Of a DNA stretch of 5,803 bases, positions 1 to 5,803 are shown in pieces. The notes under the pieces were generated by a model that worked only from the letters and a program-made list of their open reading frames with translations, was not told where the DNA came from and did no database searches. Source of the stretch: an uncultured Chitinophagaceae bacterium (lineage in GTDB: Bacteria > Bacteroidota > Bacteroidia > Chitinophagales > Chitinophagaceae); NCBI GenBank assembly GCA_946885665.1, contig CAMPGT010000248.1, positions 1 to 5,803 on the forward strand. Direction: 5' to 3'. Each line of letters begins with the position of its first letter. Position 1 is the stretch's first letter. A program made the translations under genes and the position numbers.

Positions 1-42
1 GCAGAACGGCCGTCTGCGCTTTAAATAAAGTAAGGAAATGCC

Positions 43-240
43 TTATTGGTTAGTTCTCGAACCATCGCGGCCCGGCGACAGCTTCGCCTCCAGCGAACGG
101 ATCTCTTTTTCTGAAAAAGCAGACATGTCGAGCACGCCGATGGCGATTTTACGCAGTTTGCTGATTTGTTCGCCATCCAGAACGGCAAGGTACTTATACA
201 ATTCCAGGTATTTCGAAACAGGAGTGATAGCCGTTGTCAT
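43..240 (-). CDS. Small hypothetical protein (65 aa)
   Basis: I do not recognise this protein. It is a short, soluble, mostly helical-looking chain with no cysteines, no signal peptide and no membrane segment. The N-terminal half (MTTAITPVSKYLELYKYLAV) reads as an amphipathic helix rich in Tyr/Leu. The middle carries the segment SEKEIRSLEAKL, a typical charged helix, and the tail is short and polar. I chose the ATG at 240-238. A TTG seven codons upstream (261) is in frame but would be a weaker start. No clear Shine-Dalgarno sequence precedes the ATG, which is common in Bacteroidota. It lies 92 bp downstream of the stop of the oxidoreductase gene on the same strand, with an inverted repeat in the gap that could be its operator or the preceding gene's terminator. 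The even, protein-like composition favours a real gene, but the short length leaves doubt. Confidence 0.55.
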   Translation of the reverse strand: MTTAITPVSKYLELYKYLAVLDGEQISKLRKIAIGVLDMSAFSEKEIRSLEAKLSPGRDGSRTNQ

Positions 241-272
241 AAACCAAGATTTGACCTGCAAGTAAACGAAAA

Positions 273-301
273 GTGTAAAATTTTGACGTTAAGTTTTACA
301 C
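273..301. repeat. Perfect 8-bp inverted repeat in AT-rich gap (operator or weak terminator)
   Basis: The arms GTGTAAAA (273-280) and TTTTACAC (294-301) are exact reverse complements around a 13-base centre, which itself contains the near-palindrome TTGACGTTAA (283-292). The element sits 31 bp past the stop of the oxidoreductase gene and about 33 bp before the ATG of the small gene, both on the minus strand. The position and symmetry fit a binding site for a dimeric regulator controlling the small gene. On the minus strand the right arm is followed by TTTTCG, so a weak AT-rich terminator hairpin is the alternative. I found no convincing TAnnTTTG element next to it. Confidence 0.45.
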
Positions 302-332
302 ATGTTATTCAGTTTTTCCTCGACTTCGGAAT

Positions 333-1298
333 TTACGGTACGATCACCAGCCGTTTTCCGCCTAAATTATTACGTTTCCATGCTGTTGTAATGTCCGACA
401 GCGGCACTTTTTCTATCTCCATATAAAATTTATTTTTAATAATTCCTTCCCACACACCGTTGATCTCGCGGGCAAGGTCTTCGTGTGAAACGTTTCCCAC
501 GCCCATCATTTCGAGGCCGGAGGTCCTGAATGCCGAGCCCGGAAGCGATACATGCGATCCCGCTTTTTCGCCGATCTGTACATAACGTATTCTTTTCTTA
601 GCAAAACCCACTTCCTTTGGAATGAATGTGCCGATTAAAACTTCAGTTGGATGTCCCCATAAAAAATCTATGACCACATCGTACCCCTGGCTTCCCGCGG
701 CTCTGCTGAAGGCTGCCGAAAGTTCGGCATCCGCTTGCTGCAGATCGATCACCTCATCTGCGCCCAGGTCCGGCAATAACTTCAGTGAATTTTTATTTCT
801 TCCTGTGCCAATCACCTTGCCGGCCCCAAGCATTTTAGCCACCTGCACGGCAATTCTGCCGGAAACACCCGTGGCGCCGTTGATCAACACCGTTTCTCCC
901 TGCTGTAGTTTCGCCGAATATTTTAAAGGAAGAAGAGAAGTGAGTACAGATGGCGGGATGGCTGCTGCTAAAGCAGGATCAACACTATCGGGAACGGGCA
1001 TCGCGAAGCCGGCTACCACCTTTTCCGCGAAAGCGCCGTAAGGTGGTTTCACGTTCCCAAATGCCACCAGCGTTCCATCTGTTTCCATTGTTCCTATGCC
1101 ATCAGTGCCGATAATTGCGGGAAATGCAGGAAACAAACGCTTGCTCGCATAATGCGCGCCGGAAGTCGTTAGCTTGTCGAAATTTTCGAGCACGCATGCT
1201 TTTACGTCGATCAGTACATCATCATTTTCGGGTACCGGATCGGGGAACTCGCTATACCGCGGAATTTCACCAAAGCCGTTGATAACTGCTGCTTTCAT
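333..1298 (-). CDS. Zinc-independent NADPH:quinone oxidoreductase-like MDR protein
   Basis: This is a cytoplasmic medium-chain dehydrogenase/reductase of the quinone oxidoreductase type, expected to transfer hydride from NADPH to a quinone, enone or similar carbonyl. The substrate cannot be read from the sequence. Residues 1 to about 125 form the GroES-like catalytic domain, starting MKAAVINGFGE as is typical. Residues about 130-260 form the Rossmann domain, with the nucleotide motif GATGVSG at 141-147. GTGR at 164-167 places an Arg (R167) where the 2'-phosphate of NADPH is usually held. The four-cysteine structural zinc site of alcohol dehydrogenases is absent and no catalytic zinc ligand set is visible. 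The 321-aa length is normal for the family. I chose the ATG at 1298 because the family usually begins at MKA. An ATG at 1319 and a TTG at 1349 are in frame upstream. It starts 60 bp after the cytochrome lipoprotein gene, same strand, so co-transcription is plausible. Confidence 0.88.
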   Translation of the reverse strand: MKAAVINGFGEIPRYSEFPDPVPENDDVLIDVKACVLENFDKLTTSGAHYASKRLFPAFPAIIGTDGIGTMETDGTLVAFGNVKPPYGAFAEKVVAGFAMPVPDSVDPALAAAIPPSVLTSLLPLKYSAKLQQGETVLINGATGVSGRIAVQVAKMLGAGKVIGTGRNKNSLKLLPDLGADEVIDLQQADAELSAAFSRAAGSQGYDVVIDFLWGHPTEVLIGTFIPKEVGFAKKRIRYVQIGEKAGSHVSLPGSAFRTSGLEMMGVGNVSHEDLAREINGVWEGIIKNKFYMEIEKVPLSDITTAWKRNNLGGKRLVIVP

Positions 1299-1358
1299 TT
1301 CTGCAAATTCTTTTTTCATCCGGCATTCAAAACTACCTGCGGCGCACAAACGAAATGG

Positions 1359-4300
1359 CTATCGCGACAATTCACTGATTTGATAAAACCCTTTTTTATC
1401 TTTTACCTTTTCCCGCACCATCTTTACTTTTTCGGGACTAATGGGCGGCGCCTGGTTGCCGAACGCGTTGCGCACATACGATAATACTGCAGCCATCTCT
1501 TCATCATTCAGCAACCCTTCGAAGGGCGTCATCGGAACCTGGCCATCATATTTTTTTCCGTTCACCTCCAGCGGCCCCTGCAAACCCTTCAACGCGATCT
1601 TGATCAACCTCTCCTCATCCTGCAATACATACCGGCTCTTCGCAAGCGGCGGAAATCCCGAATTGGTCAGCCCCTGCCCATTTGGCTGGTGGCAGGTGCC
1701 GCAGTATCCGTCTTTTTCATAAAGCTCCTTACCTTTTGCGTACACGGCTGCGTTTACACCGTTCAATTCGGCACTGCCAATCATCTCCTTTTTCTCTTCC
1801 ACCCTGTGACCGTTAAGATGCGCCACCGCCGTTTCATGCGCATGCACCATCCATTCATCGAGTGGTTTCTTCGCTGCTTCGTTAAGGATCGCCAGGCCGT
1901 TGGTCTTATCGAGCCACGATGCGGCTGTTATGGCTTCCAGCCGAACGCGGCCGTGAACATCCTGCGCCGCCTGCATCAGCAAAGCCACCTGGTCTTTTAC
2001 CTGGTGCCCGGTGTACCTGAGCACACGCACCGCGGCGGCTCTGGCTTTATAATTTTTTGCATGGAGCACCGTGCGCAGCAATGATTCATCCACCTTGTCG
2101 AGTCCCCACGTTACCCATAGCGCCTCGGTAAGGTGATGCTCATAGCGTGCGTCGTTTTTGTCGAGGTTCGCGACCCATACTTTTAATTTGCCTAACACCT
2201 CGTCTGCGTTGCGTCCGCGCAGTTCCCTGCGCGTTCTGTACCGCGAACGGTATTCGGGAAGCTTGAGATTATCAAGCAGTTCCTCGATCGTTGCACCGCT
2301 GATGTGCGCGGGTTTTACGAGCGGCCGCGAAGGATAGGTAATGCGGTAAATGCGGCCGTGCACGTGATCGCGAAGCGGATCCCGCGCGTTGTGCTGCATG
2401 TGCCCGATGAGGATGTTGTGCCAATCCACGATATATAACGACCCATCGGGAGCGAACTCCATATCTACGGGCCTGAAGTTGCGGTCGTCGGATGTAAGGA
2501 GGTCCTGGCGGTGCCTGCTTTTATATCCTGTGCCGTCATCTTCCACGATGTGTTGTTTTGTTCCGAGAAAGCCGATGGTGTTGTTGATAAGCATATCGCC
2601 CTGTACATTATCCGGGAAGTGGCGGCTGGATACGAACTCCAAACCAGATGTGGGGCGTACCTTATGCGCCTCCTCGATAAGATTGAAAGATTTATGCGTG
2701 GCCACACCATAGCGCGGCTTCACGGTGCCAGGCATCATCCACCTCACGTCGGGACCCGACGTTTCGGCAAAAAAATGCTGTCCCCATTCATCGAAAGCGA
2801 TGCCCCACGGATTGGGTATCGACAACTGCGCGGTGCGCTCGAGCCGATGGCGCTGTGGACTATACCGGTAAAATCCGCCATTCGTTCCGCGCACGGGTCC
2901 ATAGGGCGTTTCAATGTTGGTGTGAAGAAAAACGCCTTCGCCCATGTAGATCGCACCCGATGGGTCGGAGGTATAGGCATGATGTGCGTGATGGGTATCA
3001 TGATCATCAAAGCCGCTGAGCAGTATTTCTTTTTTATCAGCCCTGTCGTCGCCATCGGTATCGGTGTACAGCATAAAGTTGGTGCCCTGCGACACGTACA
3101 CTCCTTCGGGAGCCAGTTCGAATCCCACAGGCAGGTGAAGGCTGTCTGCAAAAATGATTTGCCTGTCGGCCTTGCCATCGCTGTTCGTGTCTTCGAGGAT
3201 GATGATCTTGTCGTTAGGTTTCGGATCGCCGGGCTTATAATGGGGATAGCTGGGCATCGTGGCCACCCACAGCCTTCCTTTGTTGTCGAACGTGAGCTGT
3301 ACAGGGTTGGCAAGGTCAGTAAACTCTTCTTCCGAAGCGAACATCTCTATTTTGTATCCCGGCGCCACGTGCAATTTGCTGAGCGCTTCCTTGCCGTACA
3401 GGTAGCGCAGCGACCCGTTTTCTTTCGGGTTGTAGTTGGTTTTTACTTTCGGCACGGGAGTGGTCTTTGCATCGGCTGCGGCAACATCCATCTTCTCGCC
3501 TTTTGCCGCGTGCCAAATCGCTTCATCGCGTATGGCTGTCATCTCCCTTATTTTTTTCAGTTCGGCGGGGTAATTGTCGGGGCCAAAGGGATTGTAGCGC
3601 CTTCCAAACACGTGTACGCCATTGGGAATTTTGTAGTCCCGGTGCCACATCCAGTTTTTTTCTTTAACGGCTGCGAGAATGAGTTGCCGGTGTTCTTCGG
3701 CAGGCGCCTTTGTTTCGCCGAACGTTTCATCGGCAAGCAATTTTGAGAATTTCGCGTATCCATCGGTGTTAAGCTGTGCGCCGTCGATGGTCAGCGGCTC
3801 TTCATCGCCGAACCATTTTTTTGTCGGACTGAAGGCATCTATAAAGAGAACGTTGTTGTTGAGGGCAACTTCACTCATCGCTCTAGCGTACATCGAAAGG
3901 TGTTCATTCTCCTTTTTGCCGTTGGGGAGATCCATTTTTGCGGAAAGGTCCTCAAATGCGATCGGCGATACCAGTGCAAGCTGCGGCGCCGACACCCCGT
4001 TATATTTCTGGTGAAGGGTATATTTCACAAACGAGTCGAGCTCGGCTTTGAAGTTTTCGAGGCGCGCGGCTCCCTCAAATGATTCGTTGTAGCCGAAGAA
4101 AGCGATGATGATGTCGGCCTTGTGTTTGGTGAGCCATTCGTCGGGTGTTCCAAAATGTCCCTCGCTTCCCGAGTTTGTGGCCAGTTCTGTCTGGAACTTT
4201 TCAGCGCCCGGGAATGCCCAGGGGTTCATCCGGCCCGAATGAGGCCTGAATCCGGGTGTTTCGCCGCCGTCGCACATATTCCTGATGTATAGGGCGCTAT

Positions 4301-4475
4301 CGGGGTACCTCACGTGCATTTCTGTTTCGAAGAAACCGTAGTTCATCATTCTCGAGCCCAAATTGTTGCCTATGAGAACGATGTGCGCGCCTTTGGTGAG
4401 TTTCAACCCGGGCTTTTTGCTGTCGCAACCAATGCAGAGCAGCAGCACGCTGATGCAGAAAAGAGATATCTTCAT
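1359..4475 (-). CDS. PVC-type heme-binding lipoprotein: SGNH-like, beta-propeller, HEAT-like and cytochrome c domains
   Basis: A predicted exported, lipid-anchored redox protein of 1038 aa. Residues 1-17 are a lipoprotein signal ending LLCIGC, with Cys17 as the lipidated residue. Residues about 28-250 are an SGNH/GDSL-like domain (GNNLGSRMM at 36-44, GYNE at 128-131, DGAQ at 231-234). The first block lacks the nucleophilic Ser and the last has Gln in place of the catalytic His, so esterase activity is doubtful. Residues about 366-715 match the beta-propeller of the PVC membrane-bound dehydrogenase family (TIGR02604 type), with two Asp-rich calcium-like loops (429-437, 472-480) and a His cluster (490-499). 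Residues about 727-890 are helical and HEAT-like. Residues about 908-1005 are a class I cytochrome c: CGTCH at 925-929 binds heme, and Met982 is the likely distal ligand. Family members are inferred to oxidise sugars or related compounds, but the substrate here is unknown. Transcribed divergently from ferritin and upstream of the MDR gene. The ATG at 4475 gives the complete signal peptide. Confidence 0.92.
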   Translation of the reverse strand: MKISLFCISVLLLCIGCDSKKPGLKLTKGAHIVLIGNNLGSRMMNYGFFETEMHVRYPDSALYIRNMCDGGETPGFRPHSGRMNPWAFPGAEKFQTELATNSGSEGHFGTPDEWLTKHKADIIIAFFGYNESFEGAARLENFKAELDSFVKYTLHQKYNGVSAPQLALVSPIAFEDLSAKMDLPNGKKENEHLSMYARAMSEVALNNNVLFIDAFSPTKKWFGDEEPLTIDGAQLNTDGYAKFSKLLADETFGETKAPAEEHRQLILAAVKEKNWMWHRDYKIPNGVHVFGRRYNPFGPDNYPAELKKIREMTAIRDEAIWHAAKGEKMDVAAADAKTTPVPKVKTNYNPKENGSLRYLYGKEALSKLHVAPGYKIEMFASEEEFTDLANPVQLTFDNKGRLWVATMPSYPHYKPGDPKPNDKIIILEDTNSDGKADRQIIFADSLHLPVGFELAPEGVYVSQGTNFMLYTDTDGDDRADKKEILLSGFDDHDTHHAHHAYTSDPSGAIYMGEGVFLHTNIETPYGPVRGTNGGFYRYSPQRHRLERTAQLSIPNPWGIAFDEWGQHFFAETSGPDVRWMMPGTVKPRYGVATHKSFNLIEEAHKVRPTSGLEFVSSRHFPDNVQGDMLINNTIGFLGTKQHIVEDDGTGYKSRHRQDLLTSDDRNFRPVDMEFAPDGSLYIVDWHNILIGHMQHNARDPLRDHVHGRIYRITYPSRPLVKPAHISGATIEELLDNLKLPEYRSRYRTRRELRGRNADEVLGKLKVWVANLDKNDARYEHHLTEALWVTWGLDKVDESLLRTVLHAKNYKARAAAVRVLRYTGHQVKDQVALLMQAAQDVHGRVRLEAITAASWLDKTNGLAILNEAAKKPLDEWMVHAHETAVAHLNGHRVEEKKEMIGSAELNGVNAAVYAKGKELYEKDGYCGTCHQPNGQGLTNSGFPPLAKSRYVLQDEERLIKIALKGLQGPLEVNGKKYDGQVPMTPFEGLLNDEEMAAVLSYVRNAFGNQAPPISPEKVKMVREKVKDKKGFYQISELSR

Positions 4476-4568
4476 TTTGAATGGTGTGCTTTAGTTTTTA
4501 CGTGTGGTCAATTTAACCAAATTATTGAGATGAGGCATGATGCCCGGACAGGCTGGTGTGACGAACGT

Positions 4569-4588
4569 CTAAATTTTCGGCTAAATTT
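4569..4588. repeat. 8-bp direct repeat CTAAATTT, 12-bp period
   Basis: CTAAATTT occurs at 4569-4576 and again at 4581-4588, start to start 12 bp, inside the divergent intergenic region. The second copy overlaps the candidate -7 promoter element of the ferritin gene. Two copies about one helical turn apart could be regulator half-sites, but chance is possible in AT-rich DNA. Confidence 0.3.
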
Positions 4589-4589
4589 G
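4582..4589 (+). promoter_or_regulatory. Candidate Bacteroidota -7 element for ferritin
   Basis: TAAATTTG matches the Bacteroidota -7 consensus TAnnTTTG exactly and lies 69 bp before the ferritin ATG, giving a leader of roughly 60 bases. No good TTTG -33 element is found at the expected distance upstream. A second, poorer candidate is TTAATTTG at 4613-4620, with TTTG at 4586-4589 lying 23 bp upstream. The 183-bp region 4476-4658 must also carry the promoter of the divergent lipoprotein gene, for which I see no clear consensus match. The leader just before the ferritin ATG is A-rich, with no close Shine-Dalgarno sequence. Confidence 0.4.
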
Positions 4590-4658
4590 TTTCAACAGGT
4601 ATGGTAAAACGTTTAATTTGACTTCTGTTATCAGGAAAAACATAAAAAAACAACTGCT

Positions 4659-5156
4659 ATGCTATCAAAAACTATGAAGGAAGCATTGAATCGCCAGGTA
4701 CTGATGGAGGCGCAATCTTCACAGGCGTATTTGGCAATGGGAAGTTGGGCCGAAATACAGCCCGGGTTAAAGGGGGTAACGCAATTCTTTTTTCGCCACA
4801 GCGACGAAGAGCGCATGCACATGCTAAAGCTGATACACTACATTAACGAACGGGGCGGTTTTGCCGTGATTCCCGCATTGGAGCAGCCGGTGCTCACATT
4901 CGTGTCGCTTAAAAACGCTTTCGAAAAATTGTTTGAACATGAAGTAAAAGTGAGTGAAAGCATCAACAGTCTTGTAGATATAGCGTTGGCTGAAAAAGAT
5001 TATGCCACGCATAATTTTTTGCAATGGTATGTAAACGAACAAATGGAAGAAGAAAGACTTGCCAGGGAATGTAACGATAAACTCGAATTAATTGGTGAAG
5101 ACAAAAGTGGTTTATATCTTTTTGACCGCGATGTTATGACAATGGATTCAAAATAA
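4659..5156 (+). CDS. Ferritin (non-heme, FtnA-like iron storage protein)
   Basis: A cytoplasmic iron-storage protein expected to form a 24-subunit shell, oxidise Fe(II) at a di-iron site and store it as a ferric mineral. The whole 165-aa chain aligns by eye with E. coli FtnA, including the MLK/MLSK start and the LQWYV segment. Ferroxidase residues are present: Glu17, Glu51 and His54 (ExxH), Glu95, Gln128 and Glu131, plus Tyr24 near the centre. One extra residue relative to FtnA lies before Glu51. A helix after the four-helix bundle ends in GLYLFDRDV, as in FtnA. There is no heme-ligand Met of the bacterioferritin type, so I call ferritin rather than Bfr. The ATG at 4659 gives the family-typical N-terminus. 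The gene stands alone on the plus strand, divergent from the heme lipoprotein and convergent with the YHS protein. I could not identify a Fur box. Confidence 0.95.
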   Translation: MLSKTMKEALNRQVLMEAQSSQAYLAMGSWAEIQPGLKGVTQFFFRHSDEERMHMLKLIHYINERGGFAVIPALEQPVLTFVSLKNAFEKLFEHEVKVSESINSLVDIALAEKDYATHNFLQWYVNEQMEEERLARECNDKLELIGEDKSGLYLFDRDVMTMDSK

Positions 5157-5161
5157 GGGTG

Positions 5162-5803
5162 TCATCGCTTCAGGAAAGACGCGGGGTCTTTTACAAACCG
5201 TTCCTTGCACGATGCAGAACAAAATCCATACACTTGTCCTTTAAACGAGGCGGTATCGGCCGGGGACAAGGATAAAGGCATTTTGCAAACCAGGTCGATG
5301 GAACCAGCCAGCTTAACGCCGGAAAAGTCGGGCGTTGCCGGCGCATCCGCAATAGCGGGCCGTTGAATCTCCTCCGAAATAGCGTCCGCAGTGGTAAGCC
5401 CATAGTAAACGCTTTCGCTGCTTGTCCATGCCACTACAATTTTATTGCCGGCAAACGAACGGATCACCGGATAGCCTGCCACGGCTTTTCCGGTATAGAT
5501 GTCATTTCCAAACACTCTCCCATGTTCAATTTTATTGAGGACAATTTTGCTGGAGGTATTGTTGTCCTCATGTATATTTTCGTCATACGCCAATACCTGT
5601 CCGCCATCGGCAAGCGGGCATAGCTGAACGAAGCGGCCGTGGCGGCTCACCAGTTGTTTATTAACCGCGGCTCCGTTCCCGTTCACCTCGGCATAATAAA
5701 CGCCTTTCTGGCGACCGCCCGTGAACCATGCGGCATACACGGCGTTATCACTCACGGCAACCGAGGGGCCGTTATGCGGACAGCCGTTGATGGCCCAGCC
5801 ATC
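5162..5803 (-). CDS. Sialidase-like beta-propeller protein with C-terminal YHS domain (N-terminus outside window)
   Basis: Only the last 213 residues are visible. The reading frame is open to the right edge, and the GTG at 5755 is internal, not a start. The visible N-terminal part (about residues 1-140) has repeated beta-strand segments such as NGCPHNGPSVAV, VYAAWFTGG, GVYYAEV and IVVAWTSS, which resemble bacterial exo-alpha-sialidase or BNR-type propellers. I infer this fold by pattern only. Residues about 170-213 are a YHS domain: DLVCKMPL gives Cys173 and Met175, and YGFCSASCKERF gives Cys195 and Cys199, the usual metal-binding set, followed by the family-typical DPASFLKR end. YHS domains are found with copper and heavy-metal handling proteins, so metal binding is likely, but the metal is unknown. 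A signal peptide, expected for this propeller type, would lie outside the window. The stop is 5 bp from the convergent ferritin stop. Confidence 0.82.
   Translation of the reverse strand, partial: DGWAINGCPHNGPSVAVSDNAVYAAWFTGGRQKGVYYAEVNGNGAAVNKQLVSRHGRFVQLCPLADGGQVLAYDENIHEDNNTSSKIVLNKIEHGRVFGNDIYTGKAVAGYPVIRSFAGNKIVVAWTSSESVYYGLTTADAISEEIQRPAIADAPATPDFSGVKLAGSIDLVCKMPLSLSPADTASFKGQVYGFCSASCKERFVKDPASFLKR

Noticed and set aside
1..30. Possible hairpin GCAGA/TCTGC followed by CTTTAAATAAAG
   Set aside because: The stem is only 5 bp with a 7-base loop and no clean T-run follows on either strand. It may be part of a terminator extending outside the window, but this cannot be supported here.
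622..1041. A 139-aa plus-strand frame opposite the MDR gene
   Set aside because: It is antisense to a well-supported enzyme gene and has no family signature of its own.
2744..3313. A 189-aa minus-strand frame within the propeller region
   Set aside because: It is a frame-shifted reading of the same lipoprotein codons; the real frame is unbroken and carries the family motifs.
2511..3746. A 411-aa open frame on the plus strand inside the lipoprotein gene
   Set aside because: It lies fully antisense to a gene with clear domain matches along its length; its translation shows no recognisable motif and a composition typical of a codon-bias shadow.
4314..4607. A 97-aa plus-strand frame spanning the lipoprotein start and the intergenic region
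   Set aside because: Most of it is antisense to the signal peptide and N-terminus of the lipoprotein, and it runs through the region holding the candidate promoter.
5755..5755. GTG as the start of the YHS protein
   Set aside because: The frame continues upstream to the window edge with propeller-like sequence (DGWAINGCPHNGP), so the codon is internal and the gene is partial.

Overview
The window looks like chromosomal DNA of a member of the Bacteroidota, probably a Chitinophaga/Cytophaga-like environmental organism. The reasons are a large lipoprotein of the 'PVC-type heme-binding CxxCH' kind in the variant I associate with Bacteroidota, A-rich leaders in place of clear Shine-Dalgarno sites, and a TAnnTTTG-type -7 promoter element in front of the one forward gene. 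The placement rests on my reading only and was not checked by a search.

Layout, left to right. (1) 43-240, minus: a small unrecognised protein of 65 aa. (2) 241-332: a short gap holding a perfect 8-bp inverted repeat (273-301). (3) 333-1298, minus: an NADPH-dependent, zinc-independent quinone-oxidoreductase-like MDR enzyme. (4) 1359-4475, minus: a 1038-aa lipoprotein with an SGNH-hydrolase-like domain, a beta-propeller of the PVC membrane-bound dehydrogenase family, a helical HEAT-like region and a mono-heme cytochrome c domain. (5) 4476-4658: a 183-bp divergent intergenic region with a candidate forward promoter and an 8-bp direct repeat. (6) 4659-5156, plus: a ferritin with a complete ferroxidase centre. 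(7) 5162-5803, minus, running off the right edge: the C-terminal part of a sialidase-like propeller protein ending in a YHS metal-binding domain, convergent with ferritin with only 5 bp between the stop codons.

How the genes fit together. The lipoprotein and the MDR enzyme lie in the same direction with a 60-bp gap and no evident terminator, so they may be co-transcribed. The small gene could be the tail of that unit or separate, because the inverted repeat lies in front of it. The lipoprotein is expected outside the cytoplasm, where it could oxidise a carbohydrate-type substrate and pass electrons to its own heme. Ferritin stores iron in the cytoplasm. The YHS protein probably binds a metal. 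A shared redox/metal theme is suggestive, but nothing in the sequence proves a joint pathway.

Most genes belong to known families. The features most worth a second look are the lipoprotein's SGNH domain, which has lost its catalytic Ser and His, the propeller-YHS fusion beside ferritin, and the palindrome before the small gene.
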